Positions 11,960-25,161 of a stretch of DNA of 64,000 bases are shown piece after piece (the first letter of the stretch is position 1; each line of letters opens with the position of its first letter). The stretch spans positions 61,077,741 through 61,141,740 of the forward strand of contig CM041465.1 of assembly GCA_023213395.1 (NCBI GenBank), in the 5' to 3' direction. The stretch is from Cycas panzhihuaensis (lineage: Eukaryota > Cycadophyta). A program made the position numbers and the translations under genes. The notes beneath the pieces are model-generated. The model saw nothing but the letters and a program-made list of their open reading frames with translations. It was not told where the DNA came from and did no database searches.

Positions 11960-14900
11960 AACACCTAATAATTGCCTGATGTGTTGGAATTTATCTTTTA
12001 ACATTAGCTTTGTAAGAATATCAACAAGTTGTTCTTCATTGGTATAGTACTATAGATATATCTCTTTTTCTTATAATTTTTCTATAATAAAGTTATGATG
12101 GACTTTAATGTTTTTCATTCTAGAATGAAATAATATTCTTTGTCATTTTGATAACACCTTGGTTATCACAAAAAATAGAGATAGACTAGTTTTATTCTTC
12201 CTTTAAATGTTTAAGTAGTTGATTGATCCATATTACTTCATATGTGGTACTGATAACTTCCTTGTATTTTGTTTTGATGGATAATAGAGCTACAATGAGT
12301 TATTTCTTACTACTCTAGGATGTAATAGTAGACTTGAGTGAGAAATAATAACCTATCATAGATTCCCTTTCTATTCAATCTCTAGTCCAATCTGAATCAC
12401 TATAGATAGTTCACTAAATATTTAAAGCTCTAATGTAATTTAATCCCATTGTTGAAGTACCTTTAATATACTTAAAAATTCTCTTAGCAATATTCTAATG
12501 AGAAATCTTTGGATTCTATATATATCTAGAGACTATTTTAATTGAATATGAAATATTTGGTCTAGTGGCTATAAGGTAGATAATACTACCTACTAGTTGT
12601 CTATACAAGGTTTCATCCACTAGCTATCCATCATCATCAGTAGTCAAAACATATCTTGTTTCTATTATAGTAACATAGCTATTGCAATCCTCTATTTTAA
12701 ACTTTTTAAAAAGATTTCTTATATATTTTGCATGAGATATAAAAATAAAATCTTTCTATTGGTTAACTTAAATACCAAGATAGTAATGAAGTAAACCCAT
12801 GCCTATCATTTCAAATTCTTTTTCCATCTAGAACTTATATATATTGTGTCATCATCATTTTCTATAACTATCATATCATTTACATAAGCTACAATGATAA
12901 TGATTAAATAATTTTTGTTTATTTTAACATACAAACTAAGATTAAAGTGACATCTATAAAAACTTTCTTAATTGAGATGCTAACCTAATTTAGCATACCA
13001 TGCTCTTGATGCTTATTTTAAATTATACAATGGCTTTTTTAACTTGTAAACAAGATGTTCTTCACTATTTTTTGTATATCCTCTTGGTTGTTGCATATAC
13101 ACTTCTTTAATTAAATCTCTATCTAAGAAGTCACTTTTAAAATAAAACTACATGTTAGTCTATCTAAATTATACTACCATAGCTATAACTATTCTTACAA
13201 TTATTAACTTAGCTATTGGTGAAATAATTTCTTCATAATCAATACCTATAGTTTGAGTGTAACCTTTTGCTACTAGTCTTGCCTTATACTTTTTAATGGT
13301 GCCATCAAAATTTTCTTTTATTTTATACGCTCACTTGCAACCAACAATGGGTTTATCTTTAGGAGAATCAACTAATTCCCAAGTCTTGTTCTTCTTGATA
13401 ACATTGATTTCAACATCCATAACCTTACACCATTTTACATGAGTATAAGCTTCTAGTAGCTTTATGGTTCAATAAAATACATTAAACTTTGATGTTTTTA
13501 TAATCTAGTTCTCTATTAAAAAATATCGCCTTTTCATTTTTCAAGAGTCTTAGTGTACTATTTTAGTAATTTCTTTGATACATTATTGTTAATTTTTTGA
13601 GAAGAATCTTATTCATCTTCAAAGAAATTTTGTTGAACATTAAAGGAAACTTGTTCTTGTTCAAAAACACTTTGCTCACTTTCTTCCTAAAGTTCACTTT
13701 CTAATGTATCTTTCTCTATTATACTAAGTTTAGAATTCTCCTCAACAAAAATAATTATTTTTAACCTCCTTCAACCTATCTTTATATTATTTTATCATTC
13801 TAATTTGTATGTTCATCAAAAGTTACATCCTTTCTAACATAAACTCTATTTATTTTTAGGTATATGCACCTATATGCTTTAGATTTATTGATATATCCAA
13901 TCATAATGTATTTAATACTTTTATCATCTAACTTAGTCCTCCATTTATTAGGGATATAAACATACACTTTGCTTCCATATATTTTGAGATGAATTTCATT
14001 TGGTTTTCTTCTAGTCCAAGCTTTTTTAGGAGTTACCTTGTTTAGAGCTTCAGTGAGACTTTTATTAATAAGATATATTGTTGTGTTAACTGCTTTAGCC
14101 CAATATGCTTTTGTCGCTATTTTTTTATTTATTATACTTTGAGCCATCTCCATTATTATTTTGCTTATTCATTTGACTATACCATTTGAGTGTGATGTGC
14201 ATAAAGTAGTGACATATTTTTATATTCCATGTAACTTGTAAAAATGACAGAAGTCATTTAAAATATGTTCTCCTCCTTTATTAGATCAAAAAATTTTGAT
14301 TTTATATTCACTTTCCAATTGTACTTGAGCTTTAAACTCCTTAAAGTAATCTAAGACTTAAAATTTACTGAAAAAAAAAATTTAACATTGATTCTTCTAA
14401 AAGAATCATCAATGAAAGTAAGGAAATACCTTATGTCATTAATATAATTTGGTGTTATTGGTCCACATATATCTATATGAACCAATTCTAACCATTTATG
14501 TGCTCTCCATATACTTTCCTATAATGGAATTCAATGTTGTTTGTAAATCATATAACTTTTGCATATAAAAAAAATCAAAAGACATATAAAAAATGCCATT
14601 CACTATATTATAATTTTTAAACAATTCTAATCCTCTATTTGTAATGTGCCAATACTTTAAATATTATATTTCATTAATAGAGCTATTAACAATAAGAGAT
14701 TTTATACAAGAAGCAAGTAAAATAAGAGAGGAGATCAACTTATAAAGATTGATAATGTCGACCCCTTTTGCTCTTACAACATTATTGTTTTTCACATTGC
14801 ATATGGAACACCTTCAGTCCATATCAAAGATCACTCTAAACTTCTTTTTCTTTAATTAAGATACAAACAATAGATTCCTTTTTAACTTTAGGACATGGAG

Positions 14901-15440
14901 GACTTCACCAATTTTTTAAACTTTATCATTGATTTGGACTATAATTATTACTTTGGCTTTAATTTATAAAGGAAAGTTATTATAAAGTTCAATAGTTTTG
15001 TTGAGAAAATATAGTCTCAACATCTCAAACCAATCTTTTCTCCTTATCATATGATTGGATGCTATAGAATCTATATACTAATCTTCATTATTGTAAATGT
15101 ATATGGCCAAGGCTATGCTGAAAGCAACTACTTAATTTCCTTCTTTAAACTATTCATTACAATAATTCTCTTCTATTCTCTTCCCTCTCTAAATTTTAAC
15201 TTGGCTTTTAGGATAATTGTTGGAAGAATGTATCGATCTCCCACTATGAAAGTAGAATATGAATTCTCGAGAGGAAGATCTACCTCTCCCTTTTGGGATC
15301 CATGCAGTTTTACCCTACCCTTCTAGAAATCATACAAACTTGTTATGATTTTTTGTTATAATTATTGTCCATCCTTCAGTATGTTTACTTCTCCTTCTTA
15401 CTATACTTCTAGAGTGACCTCTGCTTCCCAGACTTAGCTT
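11960..15440 (-). pseudogene. Copia J pol remnant
   Basis: Read leftward from gag: protease region near 15000-15440, GAG-pre-integrase near 14640-14800, integrase core about 14570-14160, and the integrase C-terminus as an open stretch at 14153-13800 (LDDKSIKYIMIGYINKSKAY, VYVRKDVTFDEHTN). RT runs from about 13390 to 12500 with a YVND motif (for YVDD) near 12890. RNase H continues to about 11960. Many stops are present. Only the 14153-13800 block remains open over a hundred codons. Confidence 0.75.
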
Positions 15441-15489
15441 TGAAAGAAAGACTTCTTTTATTTTAGTCTCTTCTTCATATCTTTTAATT

Positions 15490-16080
15490 CTCTACTCTTA
15501 TTGTAGCATATGCCATGTCAATGTTTCAAAAGACATATTAGTTGTATGTCCTCCAATGGTAACTATGTTTACCATAGTATAAAAGGATTTTGACAGCTTA
15601 TTGATTATGAGTTGAATGAGCTCAAAATCATATATTGTTTCTCCTTTAGAAGTTAAATTATTTTTAATTTTAATAATCTTAATGATAAAACTTGAGACAA
15701 CTTCTTCTTCTTTTAGATGAATTTTATACAATTTTTCTCTAAGCAATATTATTTGGGTTTCATTCTTCTAGCTGTAGAGAGAGGCTAAAATTCTCCAAGC
15801 ATCTAAAGAAGTAGTGGCACTACTAATATGACTCAACAAAGAATCTCCAACAAATAGCATGATTGTAGCATGTGTAATCCTATCCCTTTCTTTCCAATTG
15901 ATTATATCTACCATATTAGTGGGTTTGAATTCTTTCCAGTGATAATGTCCCATGTATTTTTTTTCACTAAAAGCCCTTACATTTTTAACTTTCAGATGAT
16001 ATAATTCTATCAAGTGAGTTTGTTTGAGTCTCCAAGGGAAAACACTGAAGCCATTTTTGAAAAAATAAAGTGTGTACTAA
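15490..16080 (-). pseudogene. Copia J gag remnant
   Basis: Two open blocks carry a gag polypeptide. 16013-15768 reads IELYHLKVKNVRAFSEKKYM, then an INWKERDRITHATIML block and SATTSLDAWRILASLYS. 15746-15498 reads MLREKLYKIHLKEEEVVSSF and LIINKLSKSFYTMVNIVTIG. These match the copia gag/UBN2 layout seen in A and F. A frame change separates the blocks. In-frame sequence runs upstream of 16013 to about 16070, so the start is not fixed. Confidence 0.75.
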
Positions 16081-16509
16081 GAAAAACTGCTAAACATAAG
16101 AAAAAAATGGGTACTAGACTATATGATCATATAATTGTATGGAATTATACAAAAAAGTACACTTAAGTAGATTAAGAAAAAAATGCACCCAAATTAAAGC
16201 TTGCGTTATACTCTTTCTAAATCTAAAACAAAAAAATTGAATCCCCCTTTTGGTTTTCTCAAATATTGGCTCGAAATTCATATGGTTAAATAGGATTTTA
16301 AAGAGAAAAATATTTAGAATTTTACAAATAATTGATGAAATTTATCAAACTAATGAGAAAAACACGTCTAACAAGCTTGTCATGTTGACAATAATAGGTA
16401 AAATAGAAGAAAGATCTATATTGATATATCAATGGATAAGAATACATATAAAATGTATGTTCACTAAATGTCTAACTAACTACATGACCAAACCGTTAAG
16501 ATAACCACT
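16081..16509 (-). other. J leader, left part
   Basis: Non-coding AT-rich leader of J up to the B insertion. An 84-codon plus-strand frame at 16250-16504 has no recognisable domain and is not called. Confidence 0.5.
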
Positions 16510-16651
16510 TGGCATATCTTTTAATGACATAATTACCTACTACTTAATATTTGACACATATACCTCTAATGCTAACATTAAACATTAAACTTATTAAATA
16601 TTAGGCTCTTAAACCTATGAGTAATACTTATATTAAACATTATTTTTAACA
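16510..16651 (-). repeat. B 3' LTR and purine tract
   Basis: Begins TGGCATATC and ends TTTTTAACA on the plus strand. The core TACTACTTAAT...CCTCTAATGCTAACATTAAA matches 40610-40750. The next bases, CCCCTCT, give AGAGGGG on the minus strand, a polypurine tract just before the LTR. Confidence 0.75.
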
Positions 16652-16891
16652 CCCCTCTATAATGTTTAATGTCAACATAATACTATGTATTAAAGACATA
16701 CTTGAAAAAGACCAATAATCCTAAAGACCAACTTTTGGAAGACAAATAACTTACACATATATGTACTACACAAATTTCAAGGTCCCCCTTAGAATGTGTA
16801 ATGGAGTTCTTTTAAACTTATAGTGCTTCATCCTCGGAAAGACCTTGAGTATGAGGTCTTCAACTTGTCTTCTTTCCTCAGTTTTCTAATG
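16652..16891 (-). other. B 3' end, left piece
   Basis: Short non-coding 3' part of B between its purine tract and the C insertion. It resumes at 22793. Confidence 0.5.
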
Positions 16892-17241
16892 TGTTAAAGA
16901 ACATGAATTCATACACATATGTTCTTATCCATAGAATCTTTAACCATACACAACAAGCAAATAAAGATATACACAGAATACATATGCACAATACACAAGA
17001 TCTATATGGGAAACCCTTTAAGGAAAAATTCCACCACAAAAGATCCTTTGGATCATATTGATTACACTCCTTGAATTGATATATTGAATACACAAGGGAT
17101 TTAGGATTTTATATCCTTTCAAGAGGTGTCACCTGGCAAAGGTTGTGACTCTTTGAATATCTTACACCTTTTCATTAATCGCCTTTAATTAAACCATATT
17201 AACATTAACTAGTGGCTTAATAAATAACTTCTATATTAGCA
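16892..17241 (-). repeat. C 3' LTR
   Basis: 350 bp, plus-strand text TGTTAAAGAACATGAATTC...TTCTATATTAGCA. The adjoining TCCCCCCTTA is the purine tract TAAGGGGGGA on the minus strand. It keeps about 140 bp that the 5' copy lacks. Confidence 0.88.
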
Positions 17242-17299
17242 TCCCCCCTTAATATGAATGTGGGGAACCTACAAGCTACAACAATTGTGTTATCATGAA

Positions 17300-20200
17300 T
17301 GTTGGGACTATCCTACAGCTTCTTTATCCTTATTGATACATCCTCCCTTAAGGATAACATCAATGAGTCCTAATCTGGTACATATCTTTATGAATGGATC
17401 TTCAGTAAGCATCTTGGTGAAGATATCCATAAGCTAATATTCACTCAGATAGTAGTCAACATACAACTTCCCTAACTTGATTTATTTATGGATATAATGG
17501 TGTTAAATCTCGATGTACTTTATACACGCATAAAACTTAAGATTCTTTAATAAATGAATGGTACTCTGGTTATTGATGAAAATAATTAGATATCCATTTA
17601 GAACTCCAAGATACTTTGTAACCATACAACTTCCTTCGCATTAGCACTAAGTCCTTAATATTTAGCCTTTGTACAAGATAGCACCATTATTTGTTGCTTC
17701 TTCAACTACCATGAAACAAATCTATTACCGACACCAAATATGTATCTAGTAGTGGCCTTTCAATCGTTAGAGTTTCCTCCCTAATCATTATCAGTATAAC
17801 CATGTAACCTTATCTCCTCACCTCAATGGTATTTGAGACTAGATTATCCCCTCCAAGTATTTCAAAATCCACTTCATTGTAACCTAATGTGACTCTTGAG
17901 AATTCTACATATAGTGGGAAACCAATCTAATATCATAGGTGATATCTAGTTTGGTATGAGTCAAGTAGATCAGACACCCTACAAACTAGTAATACTTCAT
18001 TCAATCTATAGAGGGTTTGGCCATATCCTTTTGCAATCTTATACCCTTAACATATGGTGTTGCAATAGGTTTGAAATTCTGCATCCTAAACTTCTCTAGT
18101 AGGTTCTTCACATACTGCAACTTCAACAACATGATTCGATTGTCCATCTGCCTAATTTGGGAGCTTCTATTGACATGACAGACCTTAAGAGACTTCACTA
18201 CTTCATCCATATACACCACATAAGAAACTATTGAAGTCCCTCTCCTTTTCACATACAAATTTGGGTGGAGTTTAAAAATTTTAAAACCTTCAACTTTTAA
18301 CTCAGCATCCATCTTTTTATACCAAACAGAAGGTGCTTGTTTTAGGCCATAGAGAGATTTCTTCAACTAGTATACAAGATGCTCCTAGCCTTTCTTGATG
18401 AATTCTAAAGGTTATAACATGTGTATCTCCTCATTTAGATCTCCATTAAGAAATACGCATTTGATGTCCATCTAGTGTAAATCCCAACCATAAGTAACTA
18501 CTAAGGAAATAATCAACTAGGCCATTATCATCTTAGAGGCTAGTGAAAATGTCTCCTCAAAGTTAATTCCTTCTTTCTATTTGAACCCTTAAGTGACAAG
18601 CCTAGCCTTAAACTTATGCACCTCTCAAATTAAAATAGAACTTCATATTATAGACTCACTTACTCTAATAAGGTTATTTATTAGAGGGAGCAAAACCAAA
18701 TCTTATGTATCATTCTTCATAAGAAAACCATAGTCATTCTCCATCATAGCTCTCCAGCATGGATCTCCTTTCGCCTCATCATATAAATCAGGATTACTAG
18801 AGTTATTGGTGTTTACTAGTAGAGTTTGACTAGCATGTTAACTTCTTATTCTTCTCTCATTAGCAAGGGGATGCATTGCCACTCCAAAATCTTCAATTGT
18901 CTTTATTACCTATAATGGTATAGAAGGATCCATTGTTAGAGATACTTCTTCAAGTGGCGACTCCTCACTATTACTCGACCCACTTGGCCCTACTTCCTCA
19001 TATATTCCAATGATTGGCTTATTGTCCTCTTTGCCTGACAAATCTAGGAATGGAAGTAGTGGGACATAAAAAGGTTCTTTTGATGAGTTTTTAGCATGAT
19101 ACATCAATGACTCATCAAATTTCCCATCTCAACTAATCACAATCTTTCTTCCCTATGGATCCCATAGTTTGTAAGCTTTATTTTGATCATAATACCCCAT
19201 AAATATATACTTTAGACTTTATAATCCAACTTCTTGCAAGTATCATCTAGGATGTAGGCATATCTAATACACCAAAAAGTTTTCAAATGGCTAATGATAG
19301 GCTTCTAATTGGTCTTTTTTTCTTTAGGGGTCATGCTACGAATTACCTAAGTGGGTACCCAGTTCAAAATATAAATAGTAGTCACTACAACTTCTGCCTA
19401 AAACATCAGTGATAGGTTTTTACCATGCACCATACACCTCACTATCTCTATCATAGTATGGTTCTTTCTTTTAGTAACTCCATTTTATTATAGGATATAT
19501 GGGACCATTAGTTCTTACTTTATATCATGATCATGACATACCTGATTAAATGTATGATCATCGTATTCCTTGCCATTATCACTTCTTAATAACTAAAGTT
19601 TTTTCTCACTTTCATTTTTTACGATCACTTTCCAATCATAGAAGTGATCAAACACATCTAAATTTTTATTCAGAAAGTATACCCAAGATTTCCTAATATA
19701 ATCATCCAAAAATACTAGGGTGTAATGAACTCCTGATATTAAGGGGTTTCAGATTGGACCCATTATATCCATATGCATAAGCTCCAGCTTCTCCTTGGCT
19801 TTTTAGACATTATCCCAAGTAAAAGGGTAGTGATAATGTTTATTGTACATGCACCCTTCACAAATACCATTTTAGCATAAAACAAATGGTAAACATTCCA
19901 CCATATTCAATCTCTTCAGAAGTATGTTGCTCCTATAATTAAGGTGTCATAGGTGATCATGTTATACTTTGCTTACATCATCAACACTAACAACAAAGAC
20001 ATAAGATTTCTTCTAAGATTGAAATTTCTCAAACACCCAAAAGTTATCTTTGACATTCCTAGTAGTAATCACAAAGAAATTTTACTTCAGATCCTTAATT
20101 AAGCATCTATCATGGTATATCTCCACCTTCATACCTTGTTTTTAGATCTCTTAGGCCAAAAGTATATTCAATTATATCTTGGGTAAATAGTATACCCTTG

Positions 20201-20440
20201 TAAGCTTATCACCTACTAAGGAAAATTTGTCAATACCATCCATTGGAAATACGTAAATATCTCTAAGGATGATTCCAACACCGCTATGATTTTTGCTTAC
20301 TGTATCTAAGTTACACTTTTAGTAAAAGCTATGCTTTTATACTCTAAAGTCCAAAATCCAATAATCTCTCTAATCTAACTTGACTGATAAAGTTGTCACC
20401 CTGGCAAATATATAACAATGCTCTTTCCTTTATCATTATG
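17300..20440 (-). pseudogene. Copia C pol remnant
   Basis: Integrase core at about 19960-19440 shows LELMHMDIMGPI and LVFLDDYIRKSWVYFLN, so both catalytic Asp residues are readable, then LLRSDNGKEYDDHTFNQ. The integrase C-terminus runs to about 19150. RT is at about 18700-18000; its second half is open at 18366-18001 with KKSLYGLKQAPSVWYKKMD, and the YVDD site reads YMDE. The RNase H region follows to about 17300. Several stops are present and part of the RT palm after the YVDD site seems shortened. Confidence 0.8.
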
Positions 20441-21222
20441 GCTTAATTTACACTTGCTACATCTCTTGAACCAATAGTTCTTCTCTCTGTGACCATCCTT
20501 TTTGTAGTAGTTGCATTTTCCATTGAATTTTTTCATTTCCTGAGAACTTTCTCCAGACCTCTGCGTGAACTTTTCCTATTGATTGGTCTCTTTCCTCTAA
20601 GTCTTTATGGATAAGGTATGACTTGATTTAGAACCTCTAAGCATTCTGTGATGTTTTAGCTTGGAACCCTCTATTAGAATAAGGTTCTTAATACCATCAA
20701 AGGTTTCTACCTCCCTCACCTCATCTCTATTATATATGATCTAAAAAGTGGCAAAAGTAGTTGGTAGGTTTGACATGATTATCACAAATAATAACATATC
20801 ATTGATTGAATTATGCTTCAATTCTTCTAGCTTATTCCTTAAATTAGTAATCCTATTCAAGTAGGAACTGATGTTATTCTTATTGTCCACCTATGAATTG
20901 AGTAGCTCCAACATCAGGGTAAGACATCTATTCATCTTGTTTTTCTCAAAAGTATCATATAATTTTAGCCCAATCTCATCTGGCTAATCTGGATTATGAA
21001 CCATAACCCTTGGTCTGGTGTTAATAATAACTTCAATAATCATACATCTATAAATTGCTTCTCCTCAAGTCTTACATGCTCTTTATGGTCAAGTTAGACT
21101 ACATCAACTTTCACCTTAGTAATTCCCTAGAGTTAGTTCACCATTAATACAAGCTCCATGTTGGCCTTATACTCGCTAAAATTATTGTTGTTGAAGATAA
21201 CATTTGGTACCACATTCTCCAT
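20441..21222 (-). pseudogene. Copia C gag remnant
   Basis: ATG at 21222 opens MENVVPNVIFNNNNFSEYKA, a DUF4219-like copia gag start. A zinc knuckle lies at about 20515-20440 and reads CNYYKKDGHREKNYWFK. The CX2CX4HX4C pattern has its second and third Cys replaced by Tyr, each one G-to-A change on the coding strand. Frame is broken by several TAG codons. Confidence 0.75.
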
Positions 21223-22567
21223 CTTGAGATATGGTCCTCAACATGAGACAATCTTATAGACTTTTTAAATAAAAGTATACCACTTTGGTCTCCTTTGGCT
21301 CAGGCACACTCATGGTGGAACATTAAACAATGATTATTCATGCACTGAATAGCTCAACCAACTATTCTCCCCTCTATAATGAGCCCCAAAATGTCCTCAA
21401 AAGTACTAAAAAGTCTCAAGGAGAACACTTAAGATACTTAAGAATATACTCTAAGAATAAAGGAACACTCTACATAATGATATCTCATGGTCTCTAAGTT
21501 AGAATTCACCAAAAATAGTGCTTGAACAACACTCAAAATCATTTCAAAACACTTCACATACATTCAAAATACTTCACAATCTGTAATATTTCCTTATATC
21601 AATGGTAAATGACCTTTATATAAGTTATATTAAGAAGAGAATATGCCAAAAGGCATATTACCAAGGGTTACAACTTTTTTAACTATCATGTGGCTTATTC
21701 AACTTAAAGCACATGTCATAAATAAAAAATATCACATGATAAGCTTAGACTAAGGTTTATAATATCGAAATATATCAATAAGATGACTTTTGATATCTCT
21801 TATCACTTACATAGTCTCTTACTAAATTACAATAGTCATGCTAGTAGTGCAAGTTGATCAGGACTAAGCATAATCATCCCATCCTTATGGCTAGAAAAGA
21901 ATCCTTCAACCCAGTCTATCCATACTAATATTAGCCTAGACAATTTTTGCATAGCTATTGTAGGCTTAGTTCACACATACAGTTGCCAAATAAAAGGTCC
22001 ACATTCACACAAAGCTGCTAATATTTAACATAGGTTTGTTGCTCATCAAATATCAATACTCATTGCTATATATATAGTCCACATTCATATCAAGGGTAGA
22101 AAACCAGCAAACTAAGGCTCTAATCTCTCCCTTAGGCAAAAATGATATATTTAATAGCAAAAAAGGCTTATTTTTATTGAATTTTAGTTGTGTTATATCG
22201 AGAGAGTAGGACAAATTATGTGTTTACATTCATAACTATCCTCATCCTTATTGAATCACCATTAGAATGTGCACTATAGGATTTAATCATTACTACTAAT
22301 CACCAAATGGCTTCAAATTGCCCCTAGTGAGCCAACTCATACCATGGATGTGGCCTTCGCATTTGAATTTTTACTCCAATAGAGCCTTATTTTTTGTTGA
22401 TTAATGAATTTCACTGCCTCAACTGCCACTAATCACTATGCCTACTTTTGCATGTTGTTGGAGTTGATGGATCCTTAAGATATATCTTAGGTTTGATGGT
22501 GTCATGTAGTAACCAATGATCTCATTGCTCTACCCAACTTCCTACTTCATATATGGAGGACCCTACA
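21223..22567 (-). other. C leader
   Basis: About 1.3 kb between primer site and gag of C. No frame recognised. Confidence 0.55.
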
Positions 22568-22787
22568 GCTCTGATACCATATTAGGGAACATGAATTCAT
22601 ATATATATTACACTCCTTGAATTGATACATTAAATACACAAGGGATCCAAGATTTTATATTCTTCCAAGAGGTGTCACCTGACAAGGATTTTGAACCTCT
22701 GAATATCTCACACCTTTTCATTAATCAACTTTAGTTAAACCACATTAGCATTAACCTATGGCTTAACAAGTGACTACCATGTTAACA
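22568..22787 (-). repeat. C primer site and 5' LTR
   Basis: 22568-22579 is GCTCTGATACCA, whose complement is the exact copia primer site TGGTATCAGAGC. The LTR at 22580-22787 starts TATTAGGGAACATGAATTC and ends ACCATGTTAACA. Compared with 16892-17241 it lacks a middle block after the ATGAATTCATA start. Confidence 0.88.
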
Positions 22788-22792
22788 TGATG

Positions 22793-23699
22793 GATTCCTT
22801 CCTATTATAGAGCATAATTCTTGAATTTGACTTTCTTTAACTTGATATATAATATAACAAGTTCTTTTAAGAACACTAAACTTCTATAATCATTTTCTCT
22901 ATAGGTTTTTACTTCAACCTTTCTGAATTACTCCATTTCATGAAAAAGACATATTATGAAATCAACCCTTATTAACTAGGAATATGAACTAGAGAAATAA
23001 GACTCAAAGAACAACATTCAGTCATAAAGAGAAAAGTATGGAAAGAGCAATTTCTTCTTGATGCCTACTAAAACCTATTCTTCAATTTACTTTGTTTCCC
23101 TTAAGTCAAATAAGAATGATGAAGATCTTGCATATAAAAGAGAACTCTCTTCCTACCATAACTAAAATTGCATATGCTATGCCTTCAAAAGATTTAGTAT
23201 AAATAAGTTTTCTTACTTCAATCATTAAATTAATCATAATTATATCTCCCAAACTATTTGTTATCAATGTTGTCCATCTTTCTTGATTATGAGATGTCAA
23301 GGTAGTTTTAGATGCAACTTTTGTTGTAGAGCTAGGCTCTAGTAATTCCATATTTGTCTTAAGGGATCCTATATATACAAATTTTAGAAAACCATTAGCC
23401 TCCAAGTTTGTTGTAACACATCCCATTTCAATGTTATTGTCTTTGAAGATAATCTCCATTTCTCTTGCAGAGTATGGAAACAACTCTAGTCTAACAAGGA
23501 TCCTTTCAACTGTAATTACGACTATGGCATCCAATCTTTCCATTAAGGTAGCCCCATGATTATGTTATATTTTTAATGGAAAAAAATATTTGGAGATAAG
23601 AGATAAATCTACTATAACACTTCTAGATTCATTGGAAACTTACATCATATCATCTTTTTGTAGGACAATGTACCCCAAAATATTATGATAGAATATAAA
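22793..23699 (-). other. B 3' region with an unexplained 145-codon frame
   Basis: Downstream part of B. At 23543-23106 a minus-strand frame is open for 145 codons (MERLDAIVVITVERILVRLE start, a TNLEANGFLKFVYIGSL middle), unusual in this stop-rich DNA. I do not recognise it. It follows the gag-like frame of B in the same direction, so it may be the C-terminal part of the B protein, but it lacks the HHYR-type repeats of X and E. Confidence 0.35.
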
Positions 23700-24509
23700 T
23701 GCAGGCAATTTGGAATGGTTCCTTTTTTGTTTCTATTTTCTCATTTTATTCCTCTATTTCAAATTCTGAATGATGATTCAAAATAAAATCACTAGAAATA
23801 TCTATGCTTCTAATAGAATCATCAAGGACTTCAATTACTTCATCATAATGATCAAGAACTTTAATAATGGATCCATATACTTTTCCTCTTTCCAAAACAT
23901 TTTAATATGAATCAGAAGTGACAAAGGATTTCTTTTTACCATTATCTGAAATAGTTAGACCATCTACCCTTTTGGATCTTCTTTTTATCTTCTTTTTCTA
24001 AATTTTGGTTACTTTATTGTGCATAACTTGTTCTTAAAGAGTAACTTTTTATTTTACATTATGTGTAGGTTGATCAGCATCAATAATACTTTATCCTTTT
24101 TACCTATATCATAATCATCAATAATCTTGGTAATCTTTTATACCTCTTTAGGAGTCTTTTAAAACACACCCTTCAAAAGGTTCCAAGCTTCTTTAGTAGT
24201 ATCAACATGATAAATTTCAAGGATGAGAAAATGGTAGGAAGAAGGAAGCTCTTTATCTAATACAATACAAATAACAACAATTACTATGCTATTATTCTTC
24301 TTAAGATTCTTTTTTCCTTATTCATTAATTAGAATAACATATTTCTTAGTAACAATTTTCCATAACCTTGTGTATATGAATATACTTTCTATTTTGATTA
24401 CCCAATATTGATATTTTATTCATATGTACTTAGGTGAAGGAAAAGGAAAGTCTTTTAAATAACACTAATTCTTTTCAGTCACAAATATGAGTATGTCATT
24501 CATCTCCAT
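23700..24509 (-). pseudogene. B gag-like protein remnant
   Basis: ATG at 24509 opens MEMNDILIFVTEKN. The following blocks LWKIVTKKYV, LPSSYHFLILEIYHVDTTKE and AWNLLKGVF match the gag N-terminus of X (LWKIVTDGYD, TTKEAWDFVK) and E. An acidic tail near 23900-23760 includes VLDHYDEVIEVLDDSI and resembles the acidic region of X. Stops interrupt it. No CCHC knuckle, protease or pol follows. Confidence 0.65.
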
Positions 24510-25156
24510 GGTTGTGAGTATGAATTGATCAAGAGTGCTTCACATAAGTTTCATGCATCCACTTCAAACTAAAATAACTTAATCAAATCAACAACAAAAT
24601 ACCTTAAATCACATTCCAAATTGTAGTATTTTGAATCAAGATTTTAACAATTCAAATGGTTTGGAAATTAGATACCTAGTTGAGGAGATATTGTGAAAAC
24701 TGTAAAGTGACCTCCTTAAGCACCAAAAATAAAGAATTATGGCCTTAAGTGCCTTTTTTGTTTTAGCACCTATTCACTTAGTCACTACACAATCTTTGAT
24801 AAAAAACTAAAATATTAGCAAATACTTATTTGAGCTAGTGATTATATACTCACTTCATCTCTGATCTTCGAGAGGGTTGTCTCTCCCCTTCTTAGTTGTA
24901 GGTTCCCTTTGTAAATCCTTCACAACTAGTCTCTACAATCATTCCACCTCTTCATGACAATTCCTTATTTCATCTAATAATGTTGATGATGTCTTTCACT
25001 AGTTGCATATTTCTAAATAATTTTAACTTTCATTCAGATTGTTGATACATTCCCTACATTACACACCAATAAACCCCAAGATACCACTAGCATTGTGACC
25101 TTAGTGGATTGAAATATCTCTCTCAAATTTTATATTCACAATGGTAGCCCTTTCTG
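24510..25156 (-). other. B leader, left part
   Basis: Non-coding leader of B up to the G insertion; continues at 39491. The block GTGACCTCCTTAAGCACCAAAA near 24705-24727 recurs in the leader of E at about 60706-60730, tying the two elements together. Confidence 0.55.
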
Positions 25157-25161
25157 CCTAC
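25157..25161. repeat. G target-site duplication, left
   Basis: CCTAC here and CCTAC at 39486-39490 flank the two LTR ends exactly, fixing the borders of G. Confidence 0.85.

Larger units (their letters stand above)
16892..22787 (-). mobile_element. Copia element C, near full length
   Basis: A 5,896-bp minus-strand Ty1/copia element with two LTRs (16892-17241 and 22580-22787), a primer site, gag, protease, integrase, RT and RNase H in standard order. Target duplication: taatg (16887-16891) against tgatg (22788-22792), one transition apart. The 5' LTR is 142 bp shorter than the 3' LTR because of an internal deletion. Inserted in the 3' region of B. Confidence 0.88.

Noticed and set aside
15051-15326. 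91-codon plus-strand frame
   Set aside because: It lies antisense to the protease and zinc-finger part of J pol and has no domain of its own.
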